Shown here: positions 7,677 to 17,700 of the stretch, in pieces
Layout: each line of letters starts with the position of its first letter
Position numbering within the stretch: the stretch's first letter is position 1
From: CAMLFJ01 sp040902305
GTDB taxonomy: Bacteria > Methylomirabilota > Methylomirabilia > Rokubacteriales > CSP1-6
Reading direction: 5' to 3'
NCBI GenBank assembly: GCA_040902305.1
Contig: JBBDXN010000099.1
Coordinates: 1 to 64,000, forward strand
Length of the DNA: 64,000 nucleotides
Translations under genes and position numbers: made by a program
Notes under the pieces: model-generated
What the model was told of the DNA's origin: nothing
The model's input: only the letters and a program-made list of their open reading frames with translations
Database searches by the model: none

Positions 7677-10124
7677 GTGCCCTGGCGGCGCCGTGGCGTC
7701 CCGATCGGGGAACGAATCCCGTCGTCGCCGACCGTGAGCGACCGCAGCTCCGACCAGCCAGGCGGCGCTGCCTCCCAGCCCGGCACCTCACGAGTCCGGC
7801 CGGGCTCGGTGTCCATCGTCTCCTCGGTTCTCCTCGTCGGACTGCTCGCCGCCATCTACGTCGCCGCCGCGACGCTCGGATTGTCGCTAGCCCCCATGCA
7901 CAAGAGTGTGTCCCTGGTATGGCCGCCCACGGGGATCGCGCTCGCCGCGCTCCTGCTCTTCGGGTACAGGCTCTGGCCGGGCATCGCGCTGGGGGCCTTC
8001 CTCATCAACGCGTCCACGGGCGTGGGCCTGGCCGTGGCGGCCGGCATCGCGGCGGGGAATACGCTCGAGGCCGTCGCGGGCACCTACCTGCTCCGCCGGC
8101 TCACGCGCTTCCGGCCGTCACTCGAGCGGCCGCAGGACGTTCTCGGCTTCGTCGCACTGGCGGCCGGGTTGAGCACCACGGTGAGTGCCACCATCGGCGT
8201 CGCCAGCCTCTGCCTGGGGGACGCCGCGGTCTGGCCCATCTCGGGAACCCTCTGGTGGCAGTGGTGGCTGGGGGACGCGATGGGCGCGCTGATCATCGCC
8301 CCGGTGCTGCTCACGTGGGCCACGCGTCGCCACATCCCCTGGAGCCTCCGCTGGGTCGGCGAGGCCGGGGCGCTGCTGGTGCTGCTGGCGGCCGTCAGCC
8401 AGATGGTGTTCGGCGGCTGGTTCGCGACGGGCACGATCCACTCCCCGCTGGCCTTCGCCGTCTTCCCCTTCTCGATTTGGGCGGCGCTGCGGTTCGGCCA
8501 GCGCGAAGCCGCGACGACGACGCTCGTCGTCTCGGCGATCGCGACCTGGGACACCGCGCGCCAGGTCGGCCCGTTCATGGGGGCAACGCTTACGGAGAGC
8601 TTTCTCCTGTTGCAGATCTTCATGAGCGTCGTGGCGGTGACCGCCCTCCTCCTGGGCGCGGCCATCGGGGGGCGCCGCCGGGTGGAGGAGGCCCTGCAGC
8701 AGAGCGAGCGACGGTATCGGGAGCTCTTCGAGAACGCCACGGCCATCGTCTATACCGCCGACCTCGACGGGCGCTTCACGTCGTTCAACAAGCTGGGCGA
8801 GCAGATCAGCGGGTACTCCCGGGAGGAACTCCTCGGGATGAGCCTCGCCGACCTCGCCGCCCCGGCCGACATGGCGCTGGCCCGCCAAATGATCGCCCGC
8901 CAGGCCGTCGAAGCCACGCCCCTCGTCTATGAACTCGAGATTGTGGCCAAAGGCGGGAGGACCGTGCCCCTCGAAGTCAGCACCCGACTGATCGCCGAGG
9001 AGGGCCGCGCCACCGGGGTGGAGGGCGTGGCCAGCGACCTCACCACGCGCAGGCAGAGCGAGGTGGCGCTGGAGCAGGCCAACCGGAAGCTCACGGAATG
9101 GGTGCACGAGCTCGAAGCGCGCAGCCGCGAGACCACGGTGCTGGCCGAGATGGGTGACCTGCTCCTGAGCTGCCTCACCGCCGAGGAAGCTTACGCCGTC
9201 ATCGGGGCAGTCACGCCGAAGCTCTTCCCCGCGGCGTCCGGTGCCCTGGGTGTGCTCGGCCCATCCAGAAACCTCGTGGAGATTGTCGTCTCCTGGGGAG
9301 ACCCTCCGCCCGCCGACCCGCTCTTTGCGCCGGACCGGTGCTGGGCCTTGCGGCGCGGTCGAGCCTATCGCGTGGACACCCCGGGCACGGAGCTGGTGTG
9401 CGGGCATGTGGACCCGTCTTTGCCAAGCGGGTATCTCTGCATTCCCATGATGGCGCACGGCGAGCCGCTGGGGGTGCTGCACCTGCGGGAAGGCTCAATC
9501 CAGCCGAGCCAGCCCAATCAGCCTCCCGAGCCGCTGCGCGAATCGCAGCAGCGACTCGCGGGGACCTTGGCCGAGCGCCTCTCGCTGACGCTGGCCAACC
9601 TGCGGCTGCGCGAGACCCTGCGCGGCCAGTCCATCCGCGACCCTCTCACGGGGCTCTTCAACCGCCGCTACATGGAGGAGACCCTCGAGCTCGAGCTCGC
9701 CCGGGCCGCGCGAAGCCACCGGACGCTCGGGATCATCATGCTGGACGTCGATCACTTCAAGCGGCTCAACGACGCCTGCGGCCACGACGCCGGCGACACG
9801 TTGCTCTGCGAGCTGGCCCGCCTGCTCGAGTCGCGGGTGCGCGAGGGCGATATCGCCTGCCGCTATGGCGGCGAGGAGTTCGTGCTCATCGTGCCCGAGG
9901 CGCCCCTGGAGATGGCCCGGCGGCGGGCGGAGGAGCTGCGGGACGAGGTGCAACGTCTCCGCGTGACGCACCGGGGCCAGCTCATCGGGCCGATCACCGC
10001 CTCCGCGGGGGTCGCGGGCTTTCCCGATCACGGCAAGACCAGCGGGGCACTCCTCCAAGCCGCGGATGCGGCGCTCTATCAGGCGAAGGCCCAGGGCCGG
10101 GACCGGGTGATCGTCGCAGGTTAG
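7677..10124 (+). CDS. Membrane diguanylate cyclase, MASE1-PAS-GAF-GGDEF
   Basis: An 815-residue signalling protein that should make cyclic di-GMP. Order: a MASE1-like sensory membrane domain of about eight segments (roughly 47-330), a PAS domain beginning at SERRYRELFENA (about 345-460), a short coiled stretch, a GAF-like region (about 490-630) and a GGDEF domain (about 640-815). The active-site motif GGEEF is at 731-735, and the inhibitory RxxD site (REGD, 722-725) lies at the canonical distance, so product inhibition is expected. The start is GTG with AGGGAG upstream. The gene stands alone; its signal is unknown. Confidence 0.93.
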   Translation: MPWRRRGVPIGERIPSSPTVSDRSSDQPGGAASQPGTSRVRPGSVSIVSSVLLVGLLAAIYVAAATLGLSLAPMHKSVSLVWPPTGIALAALLLFGYRLWPGIALGAFLINASTGVGLAVAAGIAAGNTLEAVAGTYLLRRLTRFRPSLERPQDVLGFVALAAGLSTTVSATIGVASLCLGDAAVWPISGTLWWQWWLGDAMGALIIAPVLLTWATRRHIPWSLRWVGEAGALLVLLAAVSQMVFGGWFATGTIHSPLAFAVFPFSIWAALRFGQREAATTTLVVSAIATWDTARQVGPFMGATLTESFLLLQIFMSVVAVTALLLGAAIGGRRRVEEALQQSERRYRELFENATAIVYTADLDGRFTSFNKLGEQISGYSREELLGMSLADLAAPADMALARQMIARQAVEATPLVYELEIVAKGGRTVPLEVSTRLIAEEGRATGVEGVASDLTTRRQSEVALEQANRKLTEWVHELEARSRETTVLAEMGDLLLSCLTAEEAYAVIGAVTPKLFPAASGALGVLGPSRNLVEIVVSWGDPPPADPLFAPDRCWALRRGRAYRVDTPGTELVCGHVDPSLPSGYLCIPMMAHGEPLGVLHLREGSIQPSQPNQPPEPLRESQQRLAGTLAERLSLTLANLRLRETLRGQSIRDPLTGLFNRRYMEETLELELARAARSHRTLGIIMLDVDHFKRLNDACGHDAGDTLLCELARLLESRVREGDIACRYGGEEFVLIVPEAPLEMARRRAEELRDEVQRLRVTHRGQLIGPITASAGVAGFPDHGKTSGALLQAADAALYQAKAQGRDRVIVAG

Positions 10125-10237
10125 CAAACTCGCGAACCTCACCCAGGAATCGATTGGCGGTCGGCGAAGCCGGACACGATCAGGCCGGATCGGATCCGAT
10201 GATGTCCAACTGGGGGGTGAGGTGAGTCGATCTCCGC

Positions 10238-10322
10238 GATTGCGGGTCCGCACAACACGTCTAGACCAAATCGACCTCGAACCTAAGCATATTTGATATC
10301 GGTGATTGCGGGCCCCCGCAAC
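10238..10322 (+). repeat. Two near copies of a tRNA-end-like palindromic motif
   Basis: GATTGCGGGTCCGCACAAC (10238-10256) and GATTGCGGGCCCCCGCAAC (10304-10322) are near copies. The second runs into CCA at 10324, so 10311-10324 repeats the 3' end of the tRNA fragment at 380-392. A third relative, GGTTGCGGGTCCCCACAAC, is at 28455-28473. The motif looks like the two strands of a TGCGGG acceptor stem joined without the tRNA body. Confidence 0.6.
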
Positions 10323-10334
10323 CATGGACGACGA

Positions 10335-10373
10335 GGGGTTAGCGGACGCAAGAGCCGCTAGCCCCTTTCGTTT
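10335..10373 (+). terminator. Terminator-like hairpin with TTTCGTTT tail
   Basis: GGGGTTAGCGG (10335-10345) pairs with CCGCTAGCCCC (10355-10365) with one G-T pair, and TTTCGTTT follows. It begins 11 nt after a tRNA-like CCA end, as the palindrome at 404-430 does. The segment from GCTAGCCCC through TTTACCCAG (10357-10379) is repeated exactly at 28572-28594. Downstream to 10673 I see no gene. Confidence 0.6.
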
Positions 10374-10673
10374 ACCCAGACTTCACCCAGGAATTGCTTC
10401 GTCGTCGCCTCACCGAGAACGCCCTGCGAGTAGTCAGTGAGGCGCGGACCTTTAAGTCAAGAATCGACGTACGGAGATTCGAAGCCGTCCACGCGACCAA
10501 GCAAAATCGAAGGGTTACGAGGTCCATTGGGGTTTCAACCCAACGGTCGCTGATCGAATCGTTCCGCGTCACCGAAGCACCTCACCGAAGCAAGGCTGTG
10601 GTCGTTGACGCCGTCGCCACGCGCGGGTATCGTCGCCTTGCTACGCCCGGCCCGATTCACTGGAGGCCCGACA

Positions 10674-13600
10674 ATGAAGTGTCCCCGGTGCGCGCACGAG
10701 AATCCGCAAGGAGCGCGGTTCTGCGAAGAGTGCGCGACCCCGCTGGCCGGGACCTGCGCGAACTGCGGGAAGAGCCTCTCAGCTACTGCCAAGTTCTGCC
10801 ACGCTTGCGCTCATCCCGTTGCCTCCGCGGCCGGCACACCGTCGCGTTCTCCAGACAGCTATACGCCCAAGCACCTCGCCGAGAAGATCTTGACTTCGAA
10901 GGCCGCTCTCGAGGGCGAGCGCAAGCAGGTGACCGTCCTGTTCGCCGACCTCAAAGGTTCCATGGAGCTTCTAGCCGACCGCGATCCCGAGGAGGCGCGC
11001 AAGATCCTCGACCCGGTGCTGGAGCGCATGATGGAGGCGGTCCACCGTTACGAGGGCACAGTGAACCAGGTGATGGGCGACGGGATCATGGCACTCTTCG
11101 GCGCGCCGCTCGCACACGAGGACCACGCAGTGCGGGCCTGCTACGCTGCGCTCCGTATGCAGGAGGCCGTCCGCCACTACTCGGAGGAGGCGCGCCGCGT
11201 CCACGGCATCGAGGTCCAGATTCGCGCCGGACTAAACTCGGGCGACGTTGTCGTCCGCGCGATCGGCAGCGACCTCCGGATGGATTACACGGCAGTGGGA
11301 CAGACCACGAATCTGGCGGCGCGGATGGAGCAGCTGGCGTCGCCCGGCACGATCCGCCTCACCGCCGAGACGCTCCGCCTCGCCGAGGGTTTCGTGCGTG
11401 TGACGCCGCTCGGCCCGATCCCAGTCAAGGGCCTGACCGATCCGGTCGACGTGTTCAAGCTCGATGGCGAGGCCGCTATCCGAACCCGCCTGCAAGCGGC
11501 GCACGCGCGCGGGTTGACCCGGTTCGTCGGGCGCGACGCCGAGATGGACCAGATCCGGGGCGCAGCGATCCAGGCCGCGCGAGGCCGCGGTCAGGTGATC
11601 GCGGTGGTCGGGGAGCCGGGCGTCGGTAAGTCGCGGCTCTTCTACGAGTTCATCCACTCGCATCACACGCAGGGCTGCCTCGTGCTCGAGGCCACTTCCG
11701 TCTCGTACGGCAAGGCGACGCCGTTCCTCCCAGTCGCGAACCTGCTGCGCATCTACTTCCGCATCGAGGACCGCGATCAGCCGCGAACGATCCGCGCCAA
11801 GATCACGGGCACCATGCTGACGCTGGAACGGACGCTGGAAGAGTGGGTGCCGGCCGTCCTCTGGCTGCTGGACGCGTTCGCGGCCGACGACCCGTTCCTC
11901 GCGCTCGATCCGGCCCAACGCCGCCACCGGGCCATCGACGGGGTGAAGCGCCTGCTACTTCGCGAAAGCCGCGTGCAGCCGCTGCTGCTCGTGTTCGAGG
12001 ACCTGCACTGGATCGACGCAGAGACGCAAGCCTTCCTCGAGAGTCTCGTGGAGAGTGCGCCGACGGCGCCGATCCTCATCGCGATGAACTATCGTCCCGA
12101 ATACCACCACGGTTGGGGCAGCAAGACGTACTATCGCCAGCTGCGCGTCGACCCGCTGCCGGCGGAGACCGCCGAGGAATTGCTGGAGGGTCTGCTCGGT
12201 GCCGACGCATCGGTCCGGCCGTTGAAGCCGATGCTGATCCAGCGGACAGACGGCAACCCGCTCTTCCTTGAAGAGACGGTGCGCGCGCTCGTCGAGACAC
12301 ATGTCCTCGTCGGCAATGCCGGCGCTTACCGGCTCGGCAAGCCGGTCGAGGCGGTGTCGATGCCGACCACGGTCCAAGCCATCATCGCGGCTCGAATCGA
12401 TCGGCTGCCGCCCGAGCTGAAGCGGCTCCTGCAGGCGGCGGCGGTGATCGGCAAGGACGTGCCGGTCGCGCTGCTGGAAGCGATCGCCGAGCTGCCGGGG
12501 CGGGAGATGCCAGCCGCGCTGTCCCGGCTACAGTCCACCGAGTTCCTTTACGAAGCCCGGCTGTTCCCCGACCTGGAGTACACGTTCAAGCACGCGCTCA
12601 CGCACGAAGTGGCGTACGGGGGCATTGTGCAGGAACGGCGGCGCGTGCTCCATGCCGCACTTGTGGACGCGATCGAGCGACTGTACGCAGGCCGACTCGT
12701 CGAGCAGGTCGAGGTGCTTGCACACCACGCTGTGCGAGGCGGCGTGGCTGCTAAGGCCCTACGTTACCTCCGCGAGGCGGGGGAAAAGTCGGTGGGGCGC
12801 TCGGCGATGCGCGAGGCGGTCACGTTCTTCGAGAGCGCGCTCGGGGTTCTCTCCGGCCTTCCGCAGACGTCCGAGACACTGTCGGAGGCGCTCGACCTCC
12901 ACATCCTGCTCGGCCCTCCGCTCATTGGGCTCGAGGGCGCCAACTCCCCGGAAGTGGGCGCGGTGTACGGGCGCGCGCGGGAACTAGTCGAACGTCTCGG
13001 CGACGTCGGTCGTCGTTTCCCCGTGCTCTGGGGCGAGTGGTTTATCGCCTACACGGTCGGCCGCTACGCCGACGGGCTGGCGCTCGGGCATCGGTTGCTC
13101 GCCGACGCCCGGGAGGGCGACGACAGCGGCCGGCTGGTGGAAGCGCATCATGCGCTCTGGCCGACGCTCCTCGCCATGGGGGATGCCCGCGGGGCGGTGC
13201 CCCATATGGAACGCGGCATCGCGCTCTACGACAAGCACCGCCACGCCGCGCAGGCGTTCCTCTACGCCGGGCACGATCCGGGCGTGTGCTGTCGATACCA
13301 GCTCGCGCTGGCGCGCTGGCTGCTCGGCGCCCCCGCCGGCGCCTTGACCGCTATCGACGATGCGCGGCGGCTTGCCGGCGAGCTCGAGCATCCGCTGACG
13401 ATGACGGCGATGACCTGGTTTGCAGCGGTGGTCCACGCGTTCCGCGGTGAGCGTGATGCCGCAACGGAGGCGGCTGCGCAGTTGCAGCGACTGTGCGAGG
13501 ACAAAGGCTTCACGCCGTGGACGGACTTGGTCATCGTGCTGGGTGGCCTCACCAAGAACGAGGCGCTCAGCGACGCGCAGCTTGCCACGCGCGCGGAACG

Positions 13601-14033
13601 TCTACGACGCGTGCGGACCGCGATGTGGCGGCGCATCGTGTGCGCCTGCCTCCTAGCCGAGCTCTGCCTCGAGGCGCGATGTCCGGAGGTCGGGCGCGAA
13701 GTGCTCGCCGGGATCGGCGACGACCACCGGCGCACCATCCTTGCGCCCGAGCTGTTGCGGCTGGACGGCGAGCTGCGGCTCATGGCGGCTCGTGCCGACG
13801 ACGGTGCCGTCGAACAGACCTTCCGCTCCGCGATCGACCTCGCGCGCGCCCGCGGCGAGCAGTCGCTCGCGTTGCGCGCGGCTACGAGTCTCGGCCGCGT
13901 CCTCGCCGCGCGCGGGCGGCACGCCGAGGCGCGTCGCGAGCTGGCCGCGGCATACGGCGGGTTCACCGAAGGCTTCGACACTCGAGACCTGCGCGAGGCG
14001 AAGCACCTGCTCGACGCCCTGGGTCGCCAGTGA
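10674..14033 (+). CDS. Zinc-ribbon class III cyclase with AAA ATPase and helical repeats
   Basis: An 1119-residue regulator. Order: double zinc ribbon (Cys3, 6, 17, 20 and Cys28, 31, 42, 45), class III nucleotide cyclase domain (about 83-265), a STAND/AAA_16-like ATPase with Walker A GEPGVGKS at 313-320 and a VFEDLHWID Walker B region, then a long TPR-like helical half. In the cyclase the metal-binding Asp92 and Asp136 and the transition-state Asn213 and Arg217 are present, so it may be active. The start at 10674 is chosen because GGAGG precedes it and the zinc ribbon begins there. A paralogue lies on the other strand at 14771-17926. The substrate (ATP or GTP) and the signal are unknown. Confidence 0.92.
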   Translation: MKCPRCAHENPQGARFCEECATPLAGTCANCGKSLSATAKFCHACAHPVASAAGTPSRSPDSYTPKHLAEKILTSKAALEGERKQVTVLFADLKGSMELLADRDPEEARKILDPVLERMMEAVHRYEGTVNQVMGDGIMALFGAPLAHEDHAVRACYAALRMQEAVRHYSEEARRVHGIEVQIRAGLNSGDVVVRAIGSDLRMDYTAVGQTTNLAARMEQLASPGTIRLTAETLRLAEGFVRVTPLGPIPVKGLTDPVDVFKLDGEAAIRTRLQAAHARGLTRFVGRDAEMDQIRGAAIQAARGRGQVIAVVGEPGVGKSRLFYEFIHSHHTQGCLVLEATSVSYGKATPFLPVANLLRIYFRIEDRDQPRTIRAKITGTMLTLERTLEEWVPAVLWLLDAFAADDPFLALDPAQRRHRAIDGVKRLLLRESRVQPLLLVFEDLHWIDAETQAFLESLVESAPTAPILIAMNYRPEYHHGWGSKTYYRQLRVDPLPAETAEELLEGLLGADASVRPLKPMLIQRTDGNPLFLEETVRALVETHVLVGNAGAYRLGKPVEAVSMPTTVQAIIAARIDRLPPELKRLLQAAAVIGKDVPVALLEAIAELPGREMPAALSRLQSTEFLYEARLFPDLEYTFKHALTHEVAYGGIVQERRRVLHAALVDAIERLYAGRLVEQVEVLAHHAVRGGVAAKALRYLREAGEKSVGRSAMREAVTFFESALGVLSGLPQTSETLSEALDLHILLGPPLIGLEGANSPEVGAVYGRARELVERLGDVGRRFPVLWGEWFIAYTVGRYADGLALGHRLLADAREGDDSGRLVEAHHALWPTLLAMGDARGAVPHMERGIALYDKHRHAAQAFLYAGHDPGVCCRYQLALARWLLGAPAGALTAIDDARRLAGELEHPLTMTAMTWFAAVVHAFRGERDAATEAAAQLQRLCEDKGFTPWTDLVIVLGGLTKNEALSDAQLATRAERLRRVRTAMWRRIVCACLLAELCLEARCPEVGREVLAGIGDDHRRTILAPELLRLDGELRLMAARADDGAVEQTFRSAIDLARARGEQSLALRAATSLGRVLAARGRHAEARRELAAAYGGFTEGFDTRDLREAKHLLDALGRQ

Positions 14034-14050
14034 GTGGGGAGCGGGGACCG

Positions 14051-14197
14051 GTGCCGGGCCACGCGGTGGGCGCGCGGTGGCAGCCCTTCATGGTGTGGAG
14101 CGTGGTTGAGTGGTGCGGTCATCGCGGCGAGGGAATCCCGGTGCCGACCGAGGACGGACGCTATCGGCTGATTCCGATACCTGGGGAGGCGAGGTAG
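14051..14197 (+). CDS. Possible small protein of 48 residues, unknown
   Basis: A GTG start at 14051, with a GGGGAG stretch upstream, opens a frame to TAG at 14197. The product has a protein-like composition with aromatic residues (WQPFMVWSVVEWCGH) and a C-terminal stretch RYRLIPIPG. No family is recognised. It lies directly after the cyclase gene in the convergent gap and could equally be the tail of a lost gene. Confidence 0.3.
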   Translation: MPGHAVGARWQPFMVWSVVEWCGHRGEGIPVPTEDGRYRLIPIPGEAR

Positions 14198-14215
14198 GAG
14201 GCCAGGACCACTCCG

Positions 14216-14236
14216 TCCGAACCTGTCCAGTTCGGA
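14216..14236. repeat. 7-bp perfect inverted repeat in a convergent gap
   Basis: TCCGAAC (14216-14222) and GTTCGGA (14230-14236) are exact reverse complements with a 7-nt spacer. It sits between the convergent cyclase (plus) and YCII (minus) genes, where a bidirectional terminator would be expected, but no T run follows. The rest of 14198-14321 shows nothing further. Confidence 0.4.
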
Positions 14237-14321
14237 ACAGTCAGGGGGGCCCCCAAGTGTTACGCTTCTCCTGCCTTCCATGTGGCCGCCTCCCCTGAGA
14301 ACTCGAGGACGCGGGCGCGAT

Positions 14322-14702
14322 TCAGTTCGGTAGACCGCGTCGGTCACGAGAGTGCGTCAGCTCCTGGACCGGCCGGACCTCGATCACCGCGACGCGCGCC
14401 GGCGGGAACCTCGCGGCGACCGCGCAGGCCTCGTCGATGTCCTTGGCCTCGATGAGGAAGAATCCACCCAGCTGCTCCTTCGTCTCGACAAAGGGGCCGA
14501 CAGTGGTCGAGACCTTGCCGGCGCGGACGCGGATGGTCCGGGCCGTGCCGGTCCGCTGGAGAGCGTCCGAGACGATGTAGTGGCCGCTCTGTCGGATCTC
14601 CTCGGCGTACTCGATCGCGGAATCGACAAGAGCCTGCATCTCTTTCTCGGGCATCGCGTCCAGCACGTTCTCTTCGTGGTAGATCGTGAACATGAACTTC
14701 AT
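14322..14702 (-). CDS. YCII-family (DGPF domain) protein
   Basis: A 126-residue protein of the YCII-related group, a ferredoxin-like fold with a conserved surface pocket. The family stretch GPFVETKEQLGGF is clear at about residues 69-81. The function is not established for the family; members often lie beside sigma factors or regulators. Here it follows the large cyclase gene on the same strand after 68 nt, so co-transcription with the DUF899-DUF2182-cyclase genes is possible. AGGAGAATGCG precedes the ATG on the minus strand. Confidence 0.85.
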   Translation of the reverse strand: MKFMFTIYHEENVLDAMPEKEMQALVDSAIEYAEEIRQSGHYIVSDALQRTGTARTIRVRAGKVSTTVGPFVETKEQLGGFFLIEAKDIDEACAVAARFPPARVAVIEVRPVQELTHSRDRRGLPN

Positions 14703-14770
14703 CGCATTCTCCTCACCGGCGAAGCTCCTTGATCATGAGGCTCTCGACAAAAGGTATATCAGAAAGGGGG

Positions 14771-17700
14771 TCATGTGGCGAGGCGTGCGCGCTCGAGCGC
14801 ACCGATGCGCCGATAGGGATCGGAGCCCAGCTCGGCCGTGAGGGCGTCCAGCGACTCGAGCGCGCCCTCGATCGCGGTGCGGTCGGAGGCGGGCTCCGAA
14901 GCCAGGAGGCGAACCCACGCCAGGGCGACATCGAAGGCGCCAAGCCGCCAGCCTCGCCCCCGGTCGACGAGCTCACGCGCCTCGGAGAGGAGCGCGCGGG
15001 CTCCCGAGCGATCACCGGCGGCCAGCTTCGCGTCCGCGAGCGTCGCGAGGAGGCGCGGCTCGTACCACAGCGCGGTGCGTCGATTGCGGGCGAGCGCGAG
15101 CGCCCGCTCGAGCCCGCTCGTGGCTCCGGTGAGATCGCCGTCCGCGAGCTTCGCAGCGCCGAGAAAGGCCGCGGCCTCCACCCGAGAGAGCACGCTGCCG
15201 TGCTCTTCCGCAAGCTCGACGCCACGGCGGCCGTGGGCGAGCGCGGCGGGCAGATCAGCCCGCAGGCGCAACACCTCGCCCAGGAATGCGTGCGTCCCGT
15301 AGAGGGCGTGGAGGGCGGGCTTGCTCTCCTCGGCGAGGAGCGCTTGCAGGGCGGCCTCAGCCTCGGTCGGGCGCCCGAGGTGGGCGCTCGCCAGCGCCCA
15401 CCACACGCGGCACAAGCCAGGTGCGGTGGAGCGCCCGACCGCCTCCCGCAGTCCGGCGGCCCGCGCGACCTCGGTCAGGGCACGCTCGGCGGTCGCACGG
15501 GCGGGAGCGAGGCGGCCGACCGCAAGCTGGGCGTGGGCCAGCACCGAGCGCATCTCGAACTCGAGCATTGCGTCGGATCCTTCGGCGAGCTCGGTGGCGC
15601 GCTCCGCGCATACGAGGTACTGCCGCACGTCGCCCGCGAGCCCGCGCAGGCGTCCGTAGGACGTGAGCAGGAACGCGTGGCCGGCGTTGTCTTGAAGTCG
15701 CTCGGCGACCGCGCGCGCCTCGGCGAAGAGGTCCCGCGCCTCACGCTCCTCGATTCCGGCGATGCGGCCGATCTCGAGCCGCGCAATGCGCGAGGTGAGC
15801 TCGAGCATCAGGGTCTCGCGGGACTTCGGAACGGCGCTGAGGAGCGTGGTGACCCGACGGCAGTGTCTCGCCCCATCCGCCGGGTCACTGCGTGCGACGC
15901 GTCGGCCCGCTTGCTCGTGCCAGCGTGCCGCCTCGAGGCGCTCGCCGGCCTCATCGAAGTGGTGAGCGAGGAGCGCGGCGTGCGTCGCAGCTGCGGGTCC
16001 GTGGGTGGTGAGCAAGGCTCGCGCGATGGCGGCGTGGGTTCCGCGCCGGCGATCCAGAAGCTGGGTGCGGTAGGCGACCTCCTGAGCGAGAGGATGCCGG
16101 AAGGCGTGCTCACCCGGAGACTCGGAGGGACCGAGAAGGTCAGCGGCGGAAAGGCGCTCGAGCGATGCGACGAGCGCGGGCGCGGGCAGATCGACCACCG
16201 CGCGCAGCAAGTCGATTGGCACGTCCCGCCCGATCACGGCCGCAGCTTGGAGCACGTCCTTGTCGCGGTCCGCGAGCCGATCGATGCGCGACGCGAGGAC
16301 GGCCTGAACCGTCTCGGGCAGCGAGATCTCCTCGATCGGGGCGGTCGGCTCGTAGGCGCCCCGCTCACCACGCAGGACGCCACGCTCGACGAGCGACCGA
16401 ATCATCTCCTCGACGAAGAGTGGGTTGCCGCGGGCCCGGGACTCGATCTGGGGGCGCAGGGGCGCGAGCATGTCGTCGGATCCGAGCCAGTCGTCGAGCA
16501 ACCTCCCGGAGTCCTGGGGATCGAGGGGCGCAAGCGAGAGACCCTCGACCCGTGGGGACCACACGGGCCGGTACTCTGGCCGTGTGGTCGCTAGCAGCAG
16601 GATCCGGCTACCGGTTGACTCCGGACCCAGGAGATGGGTGGTGAGCATCTCCAGCGCCGCTTCGCTCGCCGGGTCGAGCCAGTGCAGGTCCTCGACCCAG
16701 AGCAACGTCGGCTCGCGCCGACCGCGAGCCCGGATCAGATCGAGAAGTGACCGGAAGAGGCGTGCGCGACGCGCTTCGGGATCGAGTCCTGAAGGAACCG
16801 GGACATGATCGGACACCCCGAAAAGCTCGAGCCAGAAATCCAGGGCGGTCGAGTCGGGCGGCGCGTTCCCGAGAGCGCGTCGCACGACGTCTCGGACGTC
16901 CGAAGGTGACGCGCCTTCGCCGACACCGAAGAGACTGCGCGCAAGCGCGACGATGGCGTGAAAGGGAAGCCTGCGCCCGTGGGAGAGCGCGCGGGCATAG
17001 TGAAACGGCACACCGCGGGCGCGCTCGACGAACTCGTGACAGAGCCGGCTCTTTCCCGCGCCCGGCTCCGCGGTGATTAGGACGACTGTCGGTCGACCTG
17101 ACTGCACCTCGCGCAGAGCTCTCTCGAGCAGGGCGAGCTCGCGCTCACGGCCGACGAAGCGCGAAAAGCCACGGGCCCGGGAGCTCTCTAGGCGGCTCCG
17201 GATCTGGCCCGGTCCCCGCAGCTCGAACACGCGCACGGGAACGCTTGCGCCCTTGAGACTCTGCTCCCCACGGTCGAGGAAGTCGAAGAGGCCCGCCGCG
17301 AGGCGCGCGGTCTGCTCCGTCACGGTGATGCCGCCTGGTGGGGCCAGCTGCTGCACCCGAGCGGCGAGCCCGACGACGTGCCCCTGCGCGGTGTAGTCCA
17401 TGCGCAGGTCGTCGCCGATCCGACCCACGACGACCTCGCCCGAGTTGAGGCCCATCCGCACCGCGAACTCGAGGCCACTCTCGCGCCGCACGTGTTCGGC
17501 GAGCACGCCGAGCTCGCGCGTCAGATCCAGGGCGGCCGCGCAGGCGCGCTGGGCGTGGTCCTCGTGGGCGATCGGGGCGCCGAAGAGCGCCATGATGCCG
17601 TCACCGGTGTACTGGTTGATGGTCCCCTCGTATCGGTGAATGCCGCCCGCAAGGATCCGGAACAGGCGATCCAGCAGGCGATGCCATTCTTCGGGATCGA

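Noticed and set aside
10527..10543. TTGGG-GTTTCAA-CCCAA, like a tRNA anticodon arm (TTC)
   Set aside because: No T arm, D arm or acceptor stem can be drawn around it, so a tRNA gene is not supported.
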